Source: an uncultured Bacteroidia bacterium | GTDB lineage: Bacteria; Bacteroidota; Bacteroidia; NS11-12g; UBA9320 | DNA: 64,000 bases | Assembly (NCBI GenBank): GCA_943789165.1 | Contig: CALSTB010000005.1 | Location: 851,827-915,826, forward strand | Direction: 5' to 3' | Shown here: in pieces, positions 36,518 through 46,169 of the stretch | Position numbering within the stretch: the first letter of the stretch is position 1 | Layout of the letters: every line of letters starts with the position of its first letter | Notes under the pieces: model-generated | Seen by the model: the letters and a program-made list of their open reading frames with translations, nothing else | What the model was told of the DNA's origin: nothing | The model's database searches: none | Made by a program: the position numbers and the translations under genes

Positions 36518-38032
36518 ATGCACAATAACGCATTTATTTTAAAGCGGTATGCGGATTATTTGCATGACATCTGTTTGCATCAAAAGCTTGTTCAATGTGT
36601 GAGCACCTCTCCTACTGATTTACATCTGCTGTTCAGCAATGACTTCTATCTATCGATTCGATTTTATAAACAACACACTTTTTTCTTATTACCCGAGGCT
36701 GACCATTTCCCTAAAAAGAATGTACAAACACAATGTGCAGCATTAGTTGGCAAAGAAGTAAAATCTGTAAAACCATATGAGAACGACCGAGGTTTTCAAT
36801 TTTTCATAGGAAAGTTGGTATTACATATACAGTGTTATGGCCGTAGAAGCGGTGTTCTCATCACAAAAGGCTCTAGCGTAATCGACCATTTCAAAACGCT
36901 TCAACCACCTGAAACTATTGACCTAAAAAATCGAGAAGTCGAGTTTTATACAGATGCCTTGGCCTTCCAAAAAAACAATCCGTTTGTCACAAACGATATC
37001 ATAACTGACTTACAAAAGCAATCCTTCGTTACATCTTCAAATCAAAAAGACGCATGGTTGCAATACACAACAGCGTTGGTCGCTAGACCAATATACGTTT
37101 GTAAGTCGGAGCAAAACGAGTATTCGCTGACCTTGTTCCCTACAGACGAAATTATTGAGACTTACTCGGACATTGGGAAAGCACAACATGATTTCGGCAA
37201 GTTGTACATGGCCCATGACCGATTTGACGCGTTAAAGACCAGCTTACTTTCTAGAATCAACAAAGACATTAAGAAACTCAGGTCGCGAAAAGTCAAAATA
37301 GATAAGCACTTAACAAAACTCACCGAAGGAGATAGCCTCAAGGAAATTGCCGATGTAATAATGGCCAACTTGCATGTTATTCCAGCGAAAGCGACAGAAG
37401 TCACGTTGTTTAATTTTTATACAAACAAAGACATCGATATCCGCTTAAAAGAAAATCTAACAGCTCAAAAAAATGCGGAGCGGTACTACCAGAAATCGAA
37501 AAACGTCCACGTTGAAATCGCCCATAACAAAAAACTACAAACTGGTATCATTAAACAGTTGGAAGCGCTTGAAAAGGAAAAAGAAGCCATAGAACAAACA
37601 GACAATTACCGCAGTTTACAATCATTCGAAAAGGTCAAAACAAAATCCGATGATGCGGCCAAAAGCAATCACCAACTTCCTTATCGACTTTTCACTTTCC
37701 AGGATTACGAGATATGGGTTGGGAAAAGTGCGAAGCATAATGATGCACTGCTAAAACTTGCGCACAAGAATGACCTTTGGCTACATGCCAGGGGTGTAGC
37801 GGGTTCGCACGTTTTGTTAAAGAACAGAGAAAACAGAAAAGTAAGCACAGAAGCCTTAGAATTTGCTGCGTCTTTAGCTGCTCGTTTTTCTAAAAATCAA
37901 CATGACACCCTTGCTGCGGTTATTTATACAAGTCCGAAATACGTACGTAAATTCAAAGGCGCTTTACCTGGTCAAGTACGCGTAGATCGTGAAGAAGTTG
38001 TGTTGGTGGCTCCCTACATAATCAAAAATTAG
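36518..38032 (+). CDS. rqcH: RqcH-like NFACT protein (ribosome quality control)
   Basis: 504 residues. The N-terminal NFACT-N/FbpA-like domain contains the DR pair in ENDRGFQFFIG, which in RqcH contacts tRNA. The middle is a coiled coil (roughly residues 240-370: KDIKKLRSRKVKIDKHL, LEALEKEKEAIEQ). The C-terminal NFACT-R (DUF814) domain has KNDLWLHARGVAGSHVLLK and PKYVRKFKGALPGQVRV. RqcH binds stalled 50S-peptidyl-tRNA complexes and adds C-terminal alanine tails that mark the nascent chain for degradation. The role is assigned by family. Confidence 0.9.
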   Translation: MHNNAFILKRYADYLHDICLHQKLVQCVSTSPTDLHLLFSNDFYLSIRFYKQHTFFLLPEADHFPKKNVQTQCAALVGKEVKSVKPYENDRGFQFFIGKLVLHIQCYGRRSGVLITKGSSVIDHFKTLQPPETIDLKNREVEFYTDALAFQKNNPFVTNDIITDLQKQSFVTSSNQKDAWLQYTTALVARPIYVCKSEQNEYSLTLFPTDEIIETYSDIGKAQHDFGKLYMAHDRFDALKTSLLSRINKDIKKLRSRKVKIDKHLTKLTEGDSLKEIADVIMANLHVIPAKATEVTLFNFYTNKDIDIRLKENLTAQKNAERYYQKSKNVHVEIAHNKKLQTGIIKQLEALEKEKEAIEQTDNYRSLQSFEKVKTKSDDAAKSNHQLPYRLFTFQDYEIWVGKSAKHNDALLKLAHKNDLWLHARGVAGSHVLLKNRENRKVSTEALEFAASLAARFSKNQHDTLAAVIYTSPKYVRKFKGALPGQVRVDREEVVLVAPYIIKN

Positions 38033-38121
38033 AGCGTAACATCAGTATGGCTATTGTCACGATTCTGCTATCCATGACCTGACATAGGGCGGTTTTGGGA
38101 ATAATTCATTACATTTCAAAT

Positions 38122-41100
38122 ATGAAAAACTTGACCCGTTTCTCATCTTTGATTTTTGCTTTACTACTAATCACTTTCTCCAGTTATGGTCAAAGTCAAT
38201 CATTTGATTTTAGTTCAGTAAAATTAAATACCGGGAATAACATTCCGTGGTATGGTGAGCTTACTTCCCAGCATCAATGGACAGAGAATACCTTTCTCGA
38301 TCAGTTCAAAACACAATACTTCAACAATACAAAAGTCGCATTCAAAGAAATTAAACGTTCAACCGACAAAGTTGGTTTTACCCATATTCGTTACCAACAA
38401 AGCATCAATGGCTTAGAGGTGATGCATGGCATACTCAATGTACATCTTAAAGAAGGCATCGTTGAGTCGTTTAACGGAGAAGTTTACAACACATCTGTAA
38501 CACTTACCACCACTACGTATTCAGAGGCAAAGCGACAATTTTTAACACAATTTCCAGAATATGCTACTTGGACTTTTGTCGACGAAGCACAAAATGCCCA
38601 CGGACTGTATTGTCCAACCCACGACCTTACCAATATCCAATATGCGTTTCGGTTCAGACTACAATCTCCAAACCATGAACGCGATGATTATGTGTTCTTT
38701 AATCCGTCTGAAAACATATTGACCCGAATAGAGCCACAGTTAATTCACAGTGATTCCGTTGGTACGGCAAAAACCTTTTACAGAGGTACAAAGCCTGTTA
38801 CGACAGACTTTTTAGGTTCCAATAGCTTCAGAATGAAGCAAAATGCAAAACCCATTAACACCTACGACTCTAGACTAGGTGATTACGTAACAGATACAGA
38901 CAACAACTGGAATACCAGCGGTAAAGAAATCGCTGGCGACGTGCATTATGCGGTGGATTTGCTGCATACATTTATGGATACCACTTTTGGTTGGGACAGT
39001 TATGCCAACAATGGAGATTCCATCACCAGTGTATTGAATTTTGGTGGAAGCGGAAATGCTTTTTGGAATTTGGCTGGGAATTATGCCACGTTTCTGGTTG
39101 CCAAAACAACCAGTCTAAATCCATGCGCGTCGATCGACGTTATTGGTCATGAATTTGGTCATGGCATCGCCGATGAAAATGCAGGCCTAGTGTATTCTGG
39201 TGAATCCTGCATGCTTCATGAGTCGTTTGCCGACATTAGCGGAAGTGTGTTGGAGTATTACGAGGACACGAGCAAATCAAACTGGTTGTTAGGTGAAGAA
39301 GTTTGGGTTTCCAGAGGTGGCATCCGGAACATGAAAACACCTAAAGCAATGAACCACCCTGATACTTACAAAGGGCAGTACTGGGCTGGTGGTTGCCACA
39401 ACAATGGAGAAGTTCAAAACTACTGGTTTTACATGATGGTTGAAGGCGATACCGGAACCAATGACAACGGTGTGGTGTACAACATCCCAGGTTTAGGTAG
39501 AGACACCGCCATTCAAATTATGTTTAGAGCGATGTTTTATTACGTTACGCCAAACACCCAATTTGCAGATATGGCTAGCTTCACGTTAAAAGCAACCAAA
39601 GATTTATACGGCACTTGCGGTAAAGAACTTCAAATGGTTTGGGATGCGTGGGAGGCTGTTGGCATCATTGACACAACGGTGAAGTTAACCAACTTTGACC
39701 ACGGTATCGTTGGGCCAAGCACACGATGTACACACTTACCAGCGACACAAAAATTTGCGTCTATTGGCGACCCAAGTAGAAGTGTTTTTTGGAAATACGG
39801 TACAAGCGATACCAGTTCTCAACTGTCAATTCAGAAGTCCTTTACCCAATTCGGACAAACAACCATAGAGCTTCAAACCTCTGTGTGTAACAAGGTGTTT
39901 TACGATACATTGGTTTTTACGCTCAACGCACAACCAGAGGCTAAGTTTACACCAAGTCAAACTGAGTTTTGCAAGGGCTTTAACGACACATTGGTGGTGA
40001 CTAATAACACGGTAAATGCCGATAAGTCGCAAACTTTGCTATATGAATGGGATATCCAACCTTATGATATACAGGAAACAACGACTGATTTAAGACTTCC
40101 ACTGAAAGATTTACAGTACTATTTCAGCATAGAATTAAAGGCGTATTACAAAACAGGTTGTGAATCAAAGACAAAGATCTTTATATCACCTGTTGAAGTC
40201 TCCAAAGCCAAATTCACGTCTAAATCGGTGTGCCAAGGTGCGGACATCATTATCGACAATCTATCAGATACTTCACGAAAAGTGCGCTTCGACTGGACAA
40301 TCACAGGTGATCAGCAAACCAATGCCATTACTTCCACAGAATTTGAACCACAACTCAGTTTAAATGAAGTTCAAAATGTGTATATCAACTTAACCGCCAC
40401 AGATCTTGGGACCAATTGTAAATCGACGGATGTCGACACGATTGAGATTTATAAAAATCCAGAACCAAGCTTTAGATATGAAAACGCTTGTCACGACGAT
40501 ACAGTGATGTTTATTAATACCACATCGCATCCAACGTCTATCACCTGGTTTAAATGGGACTTTGGTTTTTACCGACCGTATAAAAAAGATACGGCATATA
40601 ACATTGCAACTAAATCCGAGCCTATGATAGCTGGTTTGGAAGTGCGTGATGACAATGGTTGTAAAGTCATTGCATATGACACCATTCTCATTGAAGAAAC
40701 CGTAGCCCTATTTGACGCTACAAATTATTGTTTGAACGCCATTGAACCCTTTATCAATCAATCAATCGGCACAGGTCTCTCATACCAATGGAATTTTGGA
40801 AACAGATCGATGAGTACGGATACCAATGGACTTGCTGATTACGCTTCACAGGGTGATTACACCGTGTCGCTAACAGCATCGAGCGCCAATTGTACATCTG
40901 TTCAGCAATCGGTAATAACAGTTTTGGAAACACCTACTGCCGATTTCGACATAGACGGAATTTGTATTGGTGAGACCACAGCTTTCGAAGACAAATCAGA
41001 TCCAGGAGTTGCCAATACGACGTATTCATGGAGATTTGGAGACGGTGATACATCTAATGCTACAAGTCCAAACCACCAATATGACGTTGATGTCACTACA

Positions 41101-41673
41101 ACATTTTTAGCATCCTTAATTTTGGAAAACAGTGTCGGTTGTACAGATCGAAAGAACAAAAACATCACGATACACGCCTTACCACACTGTGGCTTTGATT
41201 ATAGCTATACCTGGCCAGCGAGAGACGTTGTCTTTAACGCAGACAGCAGTGGATATGCATCCTACAAATGGTACTTCGGTGATGGCGATTCATCGTCTGA
41301 TGCAAACCCAACGCATGATTATAGCACTGAAGACAGCTTTACTGTCGTACTCCAAGTGATAAATTCTGCGGGCTGTACGTGCGAATCTTCTTTGGACATC
41401 CGAGGAGCGAATGTGTCGGTTCTTGATTTCCAGACTAAAAACATCAAGCTTTATCCAAATCCGAACTCAGGTTCTTTTTCCATACAATCTGATTTAGATG
41501 GAACGGTGCGAATTCAAATGGTTGACCTATATGGTCGGGTTGTATTTGAAAACGAAACCATAAGCAACGGTTTGATTCACCTCAATACAAAAATTGAGAC
41601 AGCAGGCGCGTATATGATTCTTTTGAAACACGAAGGTGATACGTATTCTGTACCGGTGTTAATTATTGAATAA
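38122..41673 (+). CDS. Thermolysin-like (M4) secreted metalloprotease with PKD and T9SS domains
   Basis: 1183 residues from the ATG of MKNLTRFSSLIFALLL at 38122, which gives a clean signal peptide ending SSYGQ. An FTP propeptide (GFTHIRYQQSINGLEVMHG) precedes the M4 catalytic domain. HEFGH at residues 343-347 and E367 in LHESFADISG supply the zinc ligands; the 24-residue spacing from the first His to this Glu is that of thermolysin. GGCHNNGEVQNYWFY carries the active-site His region. Several PKD-like modules follow (YSWRFGDGDTSNATSPNHQY; YKWYFGDGDSSSDANPTHDY). The end is a T9SS sorting domain (KLYPNPNSGSFSIQ). Extracellular protein degradation is the expected role. Its last codons run into an AT-rich repeat. 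Confidence 0.95.
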   Translation: MKNLTRFSSLIFALLLITFSSYGQSQSFDFSSVKLNTGNNIPWYGELTSQHQWTENTFLDQFKTQYFNNTKVAFKEIKRSTDKVGFTHIRYQQSINGLEVMHGILNVHLKEGIVESFNGEVYNTSVTLTTTTYSEAKRQFLTQFPEYATWTFVDEAQNAHGLYCPTHDLTNIQYAFRFRLQSPNHERDDYVFFNPSENILTRIEPQLIHSDSVGTAKTFYRGTKPVTTDFLGSNSFRMKQNAKPINTYDSRLGDYVTDTDNNWNTSGKEIAGDVHYAVDLLHTFMDTTFGWDSYANNGDSITSVLNFGGSGNAFWNLAGNYATFLVAKTTSLNPCASIDVIGHEFGHGIADENAGLVYSGESCMLHESFADISGSVLEYYEDTSKSNWLLGEEVWVSRGGIRNMKTPKAMNHPDTYKGQYWAGGCHNNGEVQNYWFYMMVEGDTGTNDNGVVYNIPGLGRDTAIQIMFRAMFYYVTPNTQFADMASFTLKATKDLYGTCGKELQMVWDAWEAVGIIDTTVKLTNFDHGIVGPSTRCTHLPATQKFASIGDPSRSVFWKYGTSDTSSQLSIQKSFTQFGQTTIELQTSVCNKVFYDTLVFTLNAQPEAKFTPSQTEFCKGFNDTLVVTNNTVNADKSQTLLYEWDIQPYDIQETTTDLRLPLKDLQYYFSIELKAYYKTGCESKTKIFISPVEVSKAKFTSKSVCQGADIIIDNLSDTSRKVRFDWTITGDQQTNAITSTEFEPQLSLNEVQNVYINLTATDLGTNCKSTDVDTIEIYKNPEPSFRYENACHDDTVMFINTTSHPTSITWFKWDFGFYRPYKKDTAYNIATKSEPMIAGLEVRDDNGCKVIAYDTILIEETVALFDATNYCLNAIEPFINQSIGTGLSYQWNFGNRSMSTDTNGLADYASQGDYTVSLTASSANCTSVQQSVITVLETPTADFDIDGICIGETTAFEDKSDPGVANTTYSWRFGDGDTSNATSPNHQYDVDVTTTFLASLILENSVGCTDRKNKNITIHALPHCGFDYSYTWPARDVVFNADSSGYASYKWYFGDGDSSSDANPTHDYSTEDSFTVVLQVINSAGCTCESSLDIRGANVSVLDFQTKNIKLYPNPNSGSFSIQSDLDGTVRIQMVDLYGRVVFENETISNGLIHLNTKIETAGAYMILLKHEGDTYSVPVLIIE

Positions 41674-41803
41674 TAGAATTATTGAATAATTGAATGAACG
41701 TTTTGGTAGGATTGATAAGAGTGTATCGTCCTAAAATAAGTTGACAGGTTAATAGTTAAATCCTGATATAGAATTACAGTTAATTCTTAGTACTAAAATA
41801 GGT

Positions 41804-42700
41804 TTACTTTTTATAAGTATTGTCATAATAGTTCTTCCATAGTTTTACTGGTTTGATTCCAATAGTTTGATGTACCCTATTTGGGGTTAACATACCAATG
41901 CTCATATGCGGTCTTTCTTGATTGTAAAGTCTGATAGCATTGTCTAATAAATCAAAGGCTTGTAGTATTGTTTTGGGATTCATGTTCAGAAGATATTCAC
42001 TCTTAATTATTCCATTGATTCGCTCAGCTATGGCGTTTTCTCTTGGATCTCCATTTTCGGTCATACTAATCTGTATACCACGGTTTTGCAGCATATAGAC
42101 GTAGGCATCAGAACAATATTGTATCCCTCTATCTGAGTGATGAGTTAACGTTAATCTTTCTTCTGGTTTCAAAGTATTTAAAGCCATTTTTAAAGCTTTT
42201 ATGGATTGTACAACTTTCAAGTTTTTAGCTAGATGATAACCTACTATCTTATGTGAAAATGCGTCTGTTATCAAGCTGATGTAACAAAAATTCTCCCCTA
42301 ATTTCCAATAGGTAATATCACTTACCCAGAGCTCGTTGATTCTACTAGGCTTTATAAACTGAGCTATATTGGGCCATTTGTGGTATCTGTGGTATGAGTT
42401 GGTAGTTACAGCTTTTCGCTTTCTTCGACGTACTAATAGCTTGTTTGTAGATAACATATCAAATAGGCCATCTCTCCCTATCTTTATCTGATGCTCCATC
42501 AAAAAAGGCTGTAAAACCTCATACAACTTTCGTGTGCCCATGTAACGGTGAGATTCTCGTATAATCTTCACCTGGTCGACAATCATAGCATGTTCAATGC
42601 TCATCCAATTTTGATGTTGTTTGTGCTGGTAGTAGGATTGCCTACTTACACCAAGTAATCTGCACAGTTTGACAAGTGGAACCGATAACTCTCGGTTCAT
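41804..42700 (-). CDS. IS3-family OrfB, DDE transposase (copy 2)
   Basis: 298 residues, identical to the OrfB at 30460-31356, with the same DDE residues (ELWVSDITYW, HHSDRGIQY, RENAIAERINGI). Intact and potentially active. Confidence 0.95.
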   Translation of the reverse strand: MNRELSVPLVKLCRLLGVSRQSYYQHKQHQNWMSIEHAMIVDQVKIIRESHRYMGTRKLYEVLQPFLMEHQIKIGRDGLFDMLSTNKLLVRRRKRKAVTTNSYHRYHKWPNIAQFIKPSRINELWVSDITYWKLGENFCYISLITDAFSHKIVGYHLAKNLKVVQSIKALKMALNTLKPEERLTLTHHSDRGIQYCSDAYVYMLQNRGIQISMTENGDPRENAIAERINGIIKSEYLLNMNPKTILQAFDLLDNAIRLYNQERPHMSIGMLTPNRVHQTIGIKPVKLWKNYYDNTYKK

Positions 42701-42708
42701 ATCTTCTA

Positions 42709-43086
42709 TTACTTGGTGCCTGACTTTTTTTCAATTCGAATTTTAAAACGTTCTTCTGCCTGCCGAATTACTCGTTTGTAATACTCCAATTGTAATCGCA
42801 AGTCTTCATTTTCTTTCTCCAGTGATGAATTATCCTCATGGAGATCCGCTGAATCAAAGTTTTCCTGAGATTTTTTACTCATTTGATAAAAAGTGTCATC
42901 TGTAAAGTTAATTACTTCGTCACTGTAACCAAATTCTCGACGCCATTTACTAATTGCAGAAACATTCTTAATCTGATACTTTTTTAATAAAGCTACTTGG
43001 GTAATTCCACCCTTTAAATACTCCTTCACTACTAAATGTCGAAATTCCTTTGTGAAACGTTTTCTTAAACCTGTTTTGTTGTTCAT
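42709..43086 (-). CDS. IS3-family OrfA (copy 2)
   Basis: 125 residues, identical to the OrfA at 30074-30451, with the same helix-turn-helix, coiled coil and A_AAA_AAG slippery site before its stop codon. It feeds OrfB in the -1 frame. Confidence 0.92.
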   Translation of the reverse strand: MNNKTGLRKRFTKEFRHLVVKEYLKGGITQVALLKKYQIKNVSAISKWRREFGYSDEVINFTDDTFYQMSKKSQENFDSADLHEDNSSLEKENEDLRLQLEYYKRVIRQAEERFKIRIEKKSGTK

Positions 43087-43129
43087 TTTTGCTTAAAATG
43101 TGTCAACCTATTTTAGGACGAGACAGTGT

Positions 43130-43538
43130 CCAAACCTCTGTGTGACCTCCGTGACCTCTGTGCCTCTGTGGTAAAAAAAGACCCCGAAGGCAGCATGGAT
43201 TAAGGATACGTCCACCCTATTTTTCACTTTTCATTATTCACTATTCATTAAACCGTTTTCTTAACACAGAGTACACAAAGAACACACAAAGGACACTGAG
43301 AGCCTTCGATTGATAATTCAAGTTAAAGAATAAAGATGTAGTTGATTGGAGTTAATACAAACCTCTGTGTGACCTCCGTGACCTCTGCGCCTCTGTGGTA
43401 AAAAAGACCCCGAAGGTTAGATAGATTTAGATACATCAACCCCACTTTTCACTTTTAGTTTTTCACTTTTCACTATCCGTTGACTCAGCGCCTCTGTGGT
43501 AAAAAAGACCCCGAAGGATAGACGAACTAAGATACGTC
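43130..43538. repeat. CCTCTGTG-type repeat array, left part
   Basis: Repeated blocks contain CCTCTGTGTGACCTCCGTGA, CGCCTCTGTGGTAAAAAAGA, CCCCGAAGG and runs of TTTTCACTTTTCAC. A block of about 190 bp starting CGTTTTCTTAACACAGAGTA (from about 43251) is repeated almost exactly at 44878-45037, on the other side of the IS at 43539-44842. A partial block begins at about 43487. No gene is present. Confidence 0.8.
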
Positions 43539-43585
43539 ATGTACGTCCCTGATATAGGTTGACCGAAAATTAAAAAAAAGTCAAC

Positions 43586-43978
43586 ATGTCATTACAAGTA
43601 CAAAAAATTAGAAAACATCGAAAATTCTCAGAAGATTATAAGCGTCAGCTTGTCAAGGATTTTGAAAGTGGCCGGTATAGCGTCCCAGAACTGTCCAGAC
43701 TTCACAATGTCGCGACACAAACGATTTATTGCTGGATTTACCGATATTCACGGTTGAACAAAACAGGGTATCGCGTCGTGGAAAAGAAAAACAGCACTGC
43801 CTCCAAGGTTAAAGATTTAGAAAATCGGATAAAAGAATTAGAGCGTATGGTTGGCCAAAAGCAGATTATGGTCGACTATTATGAGACGATGATTGAACTG
43901 GCAAAGGAGGAATTTGATATCGATATCAAAAAAAACTCAAACACCCCACTATCTGGCGACTCAAAGAAAAAAAGATGA
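43586..43978 (+). CDS. IS3-family OrfA (second IS type)
   Basis: 130 residues: helix-turn-helix (FSEDYKRQLVKDFESGRYS, PELSRLHNVATQTIYCWIYR) and a coiled coil (VKDLENRIKELERMVGQKQI). Sequence is only distantly related to the OrfA of the 1404-bp IS. A run of seven A (43967-43973) precedes its TGA, and that stop overlaps the OrfB start as ATGA, so OrfB may be made by coupling, by slippage, or both. Confidence 0.9.
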   Translation: MSLQVQKIRKHRKFSEDYKRQLVKDFESGRYSVPELSRLHNVATQTIYCWIYRYSRLNKTGYRVVEKKNSTASKVKDLENRIKELERMVGQKQIMVDYYETMIELAKEEFDIDIKKNSNTPLSGDSKKKR

Positions 43979-44808
43979 GTTACAGCATGAATGCGGTTTA
44001 TCGCCAATTACAGATCTCTAAACAGGCGGTTTATCAAAGCAAAAAACGTCAACATAGCCTAAACAGTAAATGGTACGATTTGCAGGGCAAAATTGACGCT
44101 ATTCGAAAAAACCATCCAGGTTGTGGGGTTGAGAAGATGTATCACATGCTTAAACCAGACTTTATGGGCAGGGATAAGTTTATTGATACGTGTTTGGACT
44201 TTGGTTACAGAGTCAAACGAAAGAAAAACTATCGAAAGACAACAAGAGCTTCGAAAGAGTATTATCCAAACTTGATTCAAGGTTTACAGATAACTCGACC
44301 TAATGAAGTATGGCAGTCTGATATCACGTACTTCCCAATAAATGGAGAACATTATTTTGGAGTCTTCATAATTGATGTTTACTTCAAAAAGATAGTTGGA
44401 TATAACATTGCTAACCATATGCTTGCATTGGCCAATGTGCAAGCGTTAAAACAAGCTTTAAGGCGCAATAAGTCTCCAACATACCATCACTCAGACAGAG
44501 GAAGTCAATACGCTAGTAAAATCTACACACAGCTTCTTGAAAAGAATAATGTCAGAATTAGTATGGGGTTAATTGCACAAGAGAACGCTTACGCAGAACG
44601 CTTCCATAGAACTATTAAAGAAGAATATTTAGATCATTGGAAACCCCAGTCTTATACAGAGTTAAGATCTTGTGTAAACAAAGCTGTAAGAAACTATAAC
44701 AACACCAGACTTCATAACAACATTCATCCAAAGACTCCTATTAACTTTGAAAGAGAATGGGAATCTTCTTTACATAAACCAATCTTAACTATTTTTGAAT
44801 ATCAATAA
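43975..44808 (+). CDS. IS3-family OrfB, DDE transposase (second IS type)
   Basis: 277 residues with the integrase core: D in EVWQSDITYFPI, D in YHHSDRGSQY and E in AQENAYAERFHRTIKEEYL. It lacks frameshifts and looks intact. The final part NNIHPKTPINFE is typical of the family C-terminus. Confidence 0.94.
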   Translation: MSYSMNAVYRQLQISKQAVYQSKKRQHSLNSKWYDLQGKIDAIRKNHPGCGVEKMYHMLKPDFMGRDKFIDTCLDFGYRVKRKKNYRKTTRASKEYYPNLIQGLQITRPNEVWQSDITYFPINGEHYFGVFIIDVYFKKIVGYNIANHMLALANVQALKQALRRNKSPTYHHSDRGSQYASKIYTQLLEKNNVRISMGLIAQENAYAERFHRTIKEEYLDHWKPQSYTELRSCVNKAVRNYNNTRLHNNIHPKTPINFEREWESSLHKPILTIFEYQ

Positions 44809-44842
44809 CTAAAAAGTGGTCAACGCTATTTAGGGATATACA

Positions 44843-45096
44843 ACTTTTCATTTTTCACTTTTCACTTTTCACTAAACTGTTTTCTTAACACAGAGTACAC
44901 AAAGAATACACAAAGGACACTGAGAGCCTTCGATTGATAATTCAAGTTAAAGAATAATGACGTAGTTGATTGGAGTTAATAAAAACCTCCGTGTAACCTC
45001 CGTGACCTCTGCGCCTCTGTGGTAAAAAAAGACCCCGAAGGATAGATGAACTAAGATACTTTAACCCCACTTTTCACTTTTCACTTTTCATTAAAG
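44843..45096. repeat. CCTCTGTG-type repeat array, right part
   Basis: TTTTCACTTTTCAC runs, then a near-perfect copy of the block seen at 43251-43419 (ACACAGAGTACACAAAGAAT, AGCCTTCGATTGATAATTC, then CCTCCGTGACCTCTGCGCC), ending in GACCCCGAAGGATAGATGAA. The array reaches the stop codon of corA. Confidence 0.8.
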
Positions 45097-46161
45097 TCAA
45101 AGCCACCTCTTCCGTCTAAAGAAAATCACCATGATTACAAGAATTACGAGCATAACACCCCACGCCGCGTGATACCCATATTCCCAGTGTAATTCAGGCA
45201 TGTGGTCGAAATTCATACCATAAATACCAGCCACGAACGTCATAGGAATAAAAATAGTTGCAATGATGGTAAGTACCTGCATCGTCTTGTTCATCTTGTT
45301 GCTTTCGCCAGATAGATACAAGTCCATGATACTTGCCAATAAGTCGCGGTGAGATTCGATAGAATCACTTACCTGAATTAGGTGTTCATATACGTCTCGA
45401 AGATATCGTCTTGTATTTTGTGAGATGAGAACAGAATTGTCGCGCTGCAATGCAGAAACTGCTTCACGTAAGGGAGAAATCGATTTTCGAAAATCTATTA
45501 ATAGTTTCTTCAGTCTTTGTATTTCATGAACCGTTGTATGGTCTGCGCCAGTCAACACAACTTCCTCAACCGCCTCAATTTTTTCACTAAAGTATTCAGA
45601 AACAAAGAAGTAATTATCGACGATGGTATCTACCAAAGCGTACAACAAATAGTCGGCTCCATTTTTACGGATATTCCCTTTTGCTTCTTTTAAACGATTT
45701 CGAACGGAGTCAAACAAGTCCCCTTCTTTTTCTTGAAACGACAAGAGCCAATCGCTTCCGAGAACAAAACTCACTTGTTCAGAGACAATGCTTTTACCAG
45801 ATTTACTCACTCCCAACATTTTAAGCGTTAAGAAGATGCGGTCGTCATATTCCTCGGCGGCTGGACGGTGATTGGTGTTTAAGATATCTTCTAGTAACAG
45901 GTTGTGGAGTTCAAACTGATCTCCCAAGGAGCGCATTAAATCAATGTTATGCAGTCCATCAACATTTATCCAACTAACCGTTGTGGGATCTTTATAAACA
46001 GAACAGTCGATTTCATTTTTGACTTCTACTGCATCAAATATTTCATCGTTAAAGTCAAGGACGGATATTTTGACGTTTTCAGATTTCTTCTTACCCACGT
46101 GAATCAGTGTTCCAGGTGGTAAACCCGCTTTTATCGATGACTTTTTTGACAGTTTATTCAT
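45097..46161 (-). CDS. corA: CorA family magnesium/cobalt transporter
   Basis: 354 residues. A soluble N-terminal domain (to about residue 240), a long helix and two C-terminal membrane helices form the usual CorA plan. The GMN signature is in AGIYGMNFDHMP at the end of the first membrane helix, followed by the short loop and the second helix (AAWGVMLVILVIMVIFF) and a basic tail RRKRWL. It forms a pentameric inner-membrane channel for Mg2+. The MscS gene ends eight bases upstream, so the two are probably co-transcribed. Confidence 0.93.
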   Translation of the reverse strand: MNKLSKKSSIKAGLPPGTLIHVGKKKSENVKISVLDFNDEIFDAVEVKNEIDCSVYKDPTTVSWINVDGLHNIDLMRSLGDQFELHNLLLEDILNTNHRPAAEEYDDRIFLTLKMLGVSKSGKSIVSEQVSFVLGSDWLLSFQEKEGDLFDSVRNRLKEAKGNIRKNGADYLLYALVDTIVDNYFFVSEYFSEKIEAVEEVVLTGADHTTVHEIQRLKKLLIDFRKSISPLREAVSALQRDNSVLISQNTRRYLRDVYEHLIQVSDSIESHRDLLASIMDLYLSGESNKMNKTMQVLTIIATIFIPMTFVAGIYGMNFDHMPELHWEYGYHAAWGVMLVILVIMVIFFRRKRWL

Positions 46162-46169
46162 GACACATC

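Larger units (their letters stand above)
41722..43125 (-). mobile_element. IS3-family insertion sequence, copy 2 (1404 bp, inverted)
   Basis: Same length, same end sequences (TGTATCGTCCTAAAATAAG at 41722; AGGACGAGACA at 43125) and identical encoded proteins as the copy at 30035-31438, but on the other strand. Near identity implies recent transposition or gene conversion. No target-site duplication is evident. Confidence 0.92.
43539..44842 (+). mobile_element. IS3-family insertion sequence, second type (1304 bp)
   Basis: Imperfect inverted ends: TGTACGTCCCTGATATAGG on the left, and read inward from the right TGTATATCCCTAAATAGCG. Between them lie OrfA and OrfB overlapping by four bases. The element splits the CCTCTGTG repeat array. 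Solitary copies of its right end occur at 20970-20990 and 57832-57863. I saw no clear target-site duplication. Confidence 0.9.

Noticed and set aside
30035..43125. Composite transposon made by the two inverted IS copies
   Set aside because: No outer target-site duplication was found, and the cargo (map, rqcH, hutU) is normal chromosomal content. Independent insertion or later inversion is simpler.
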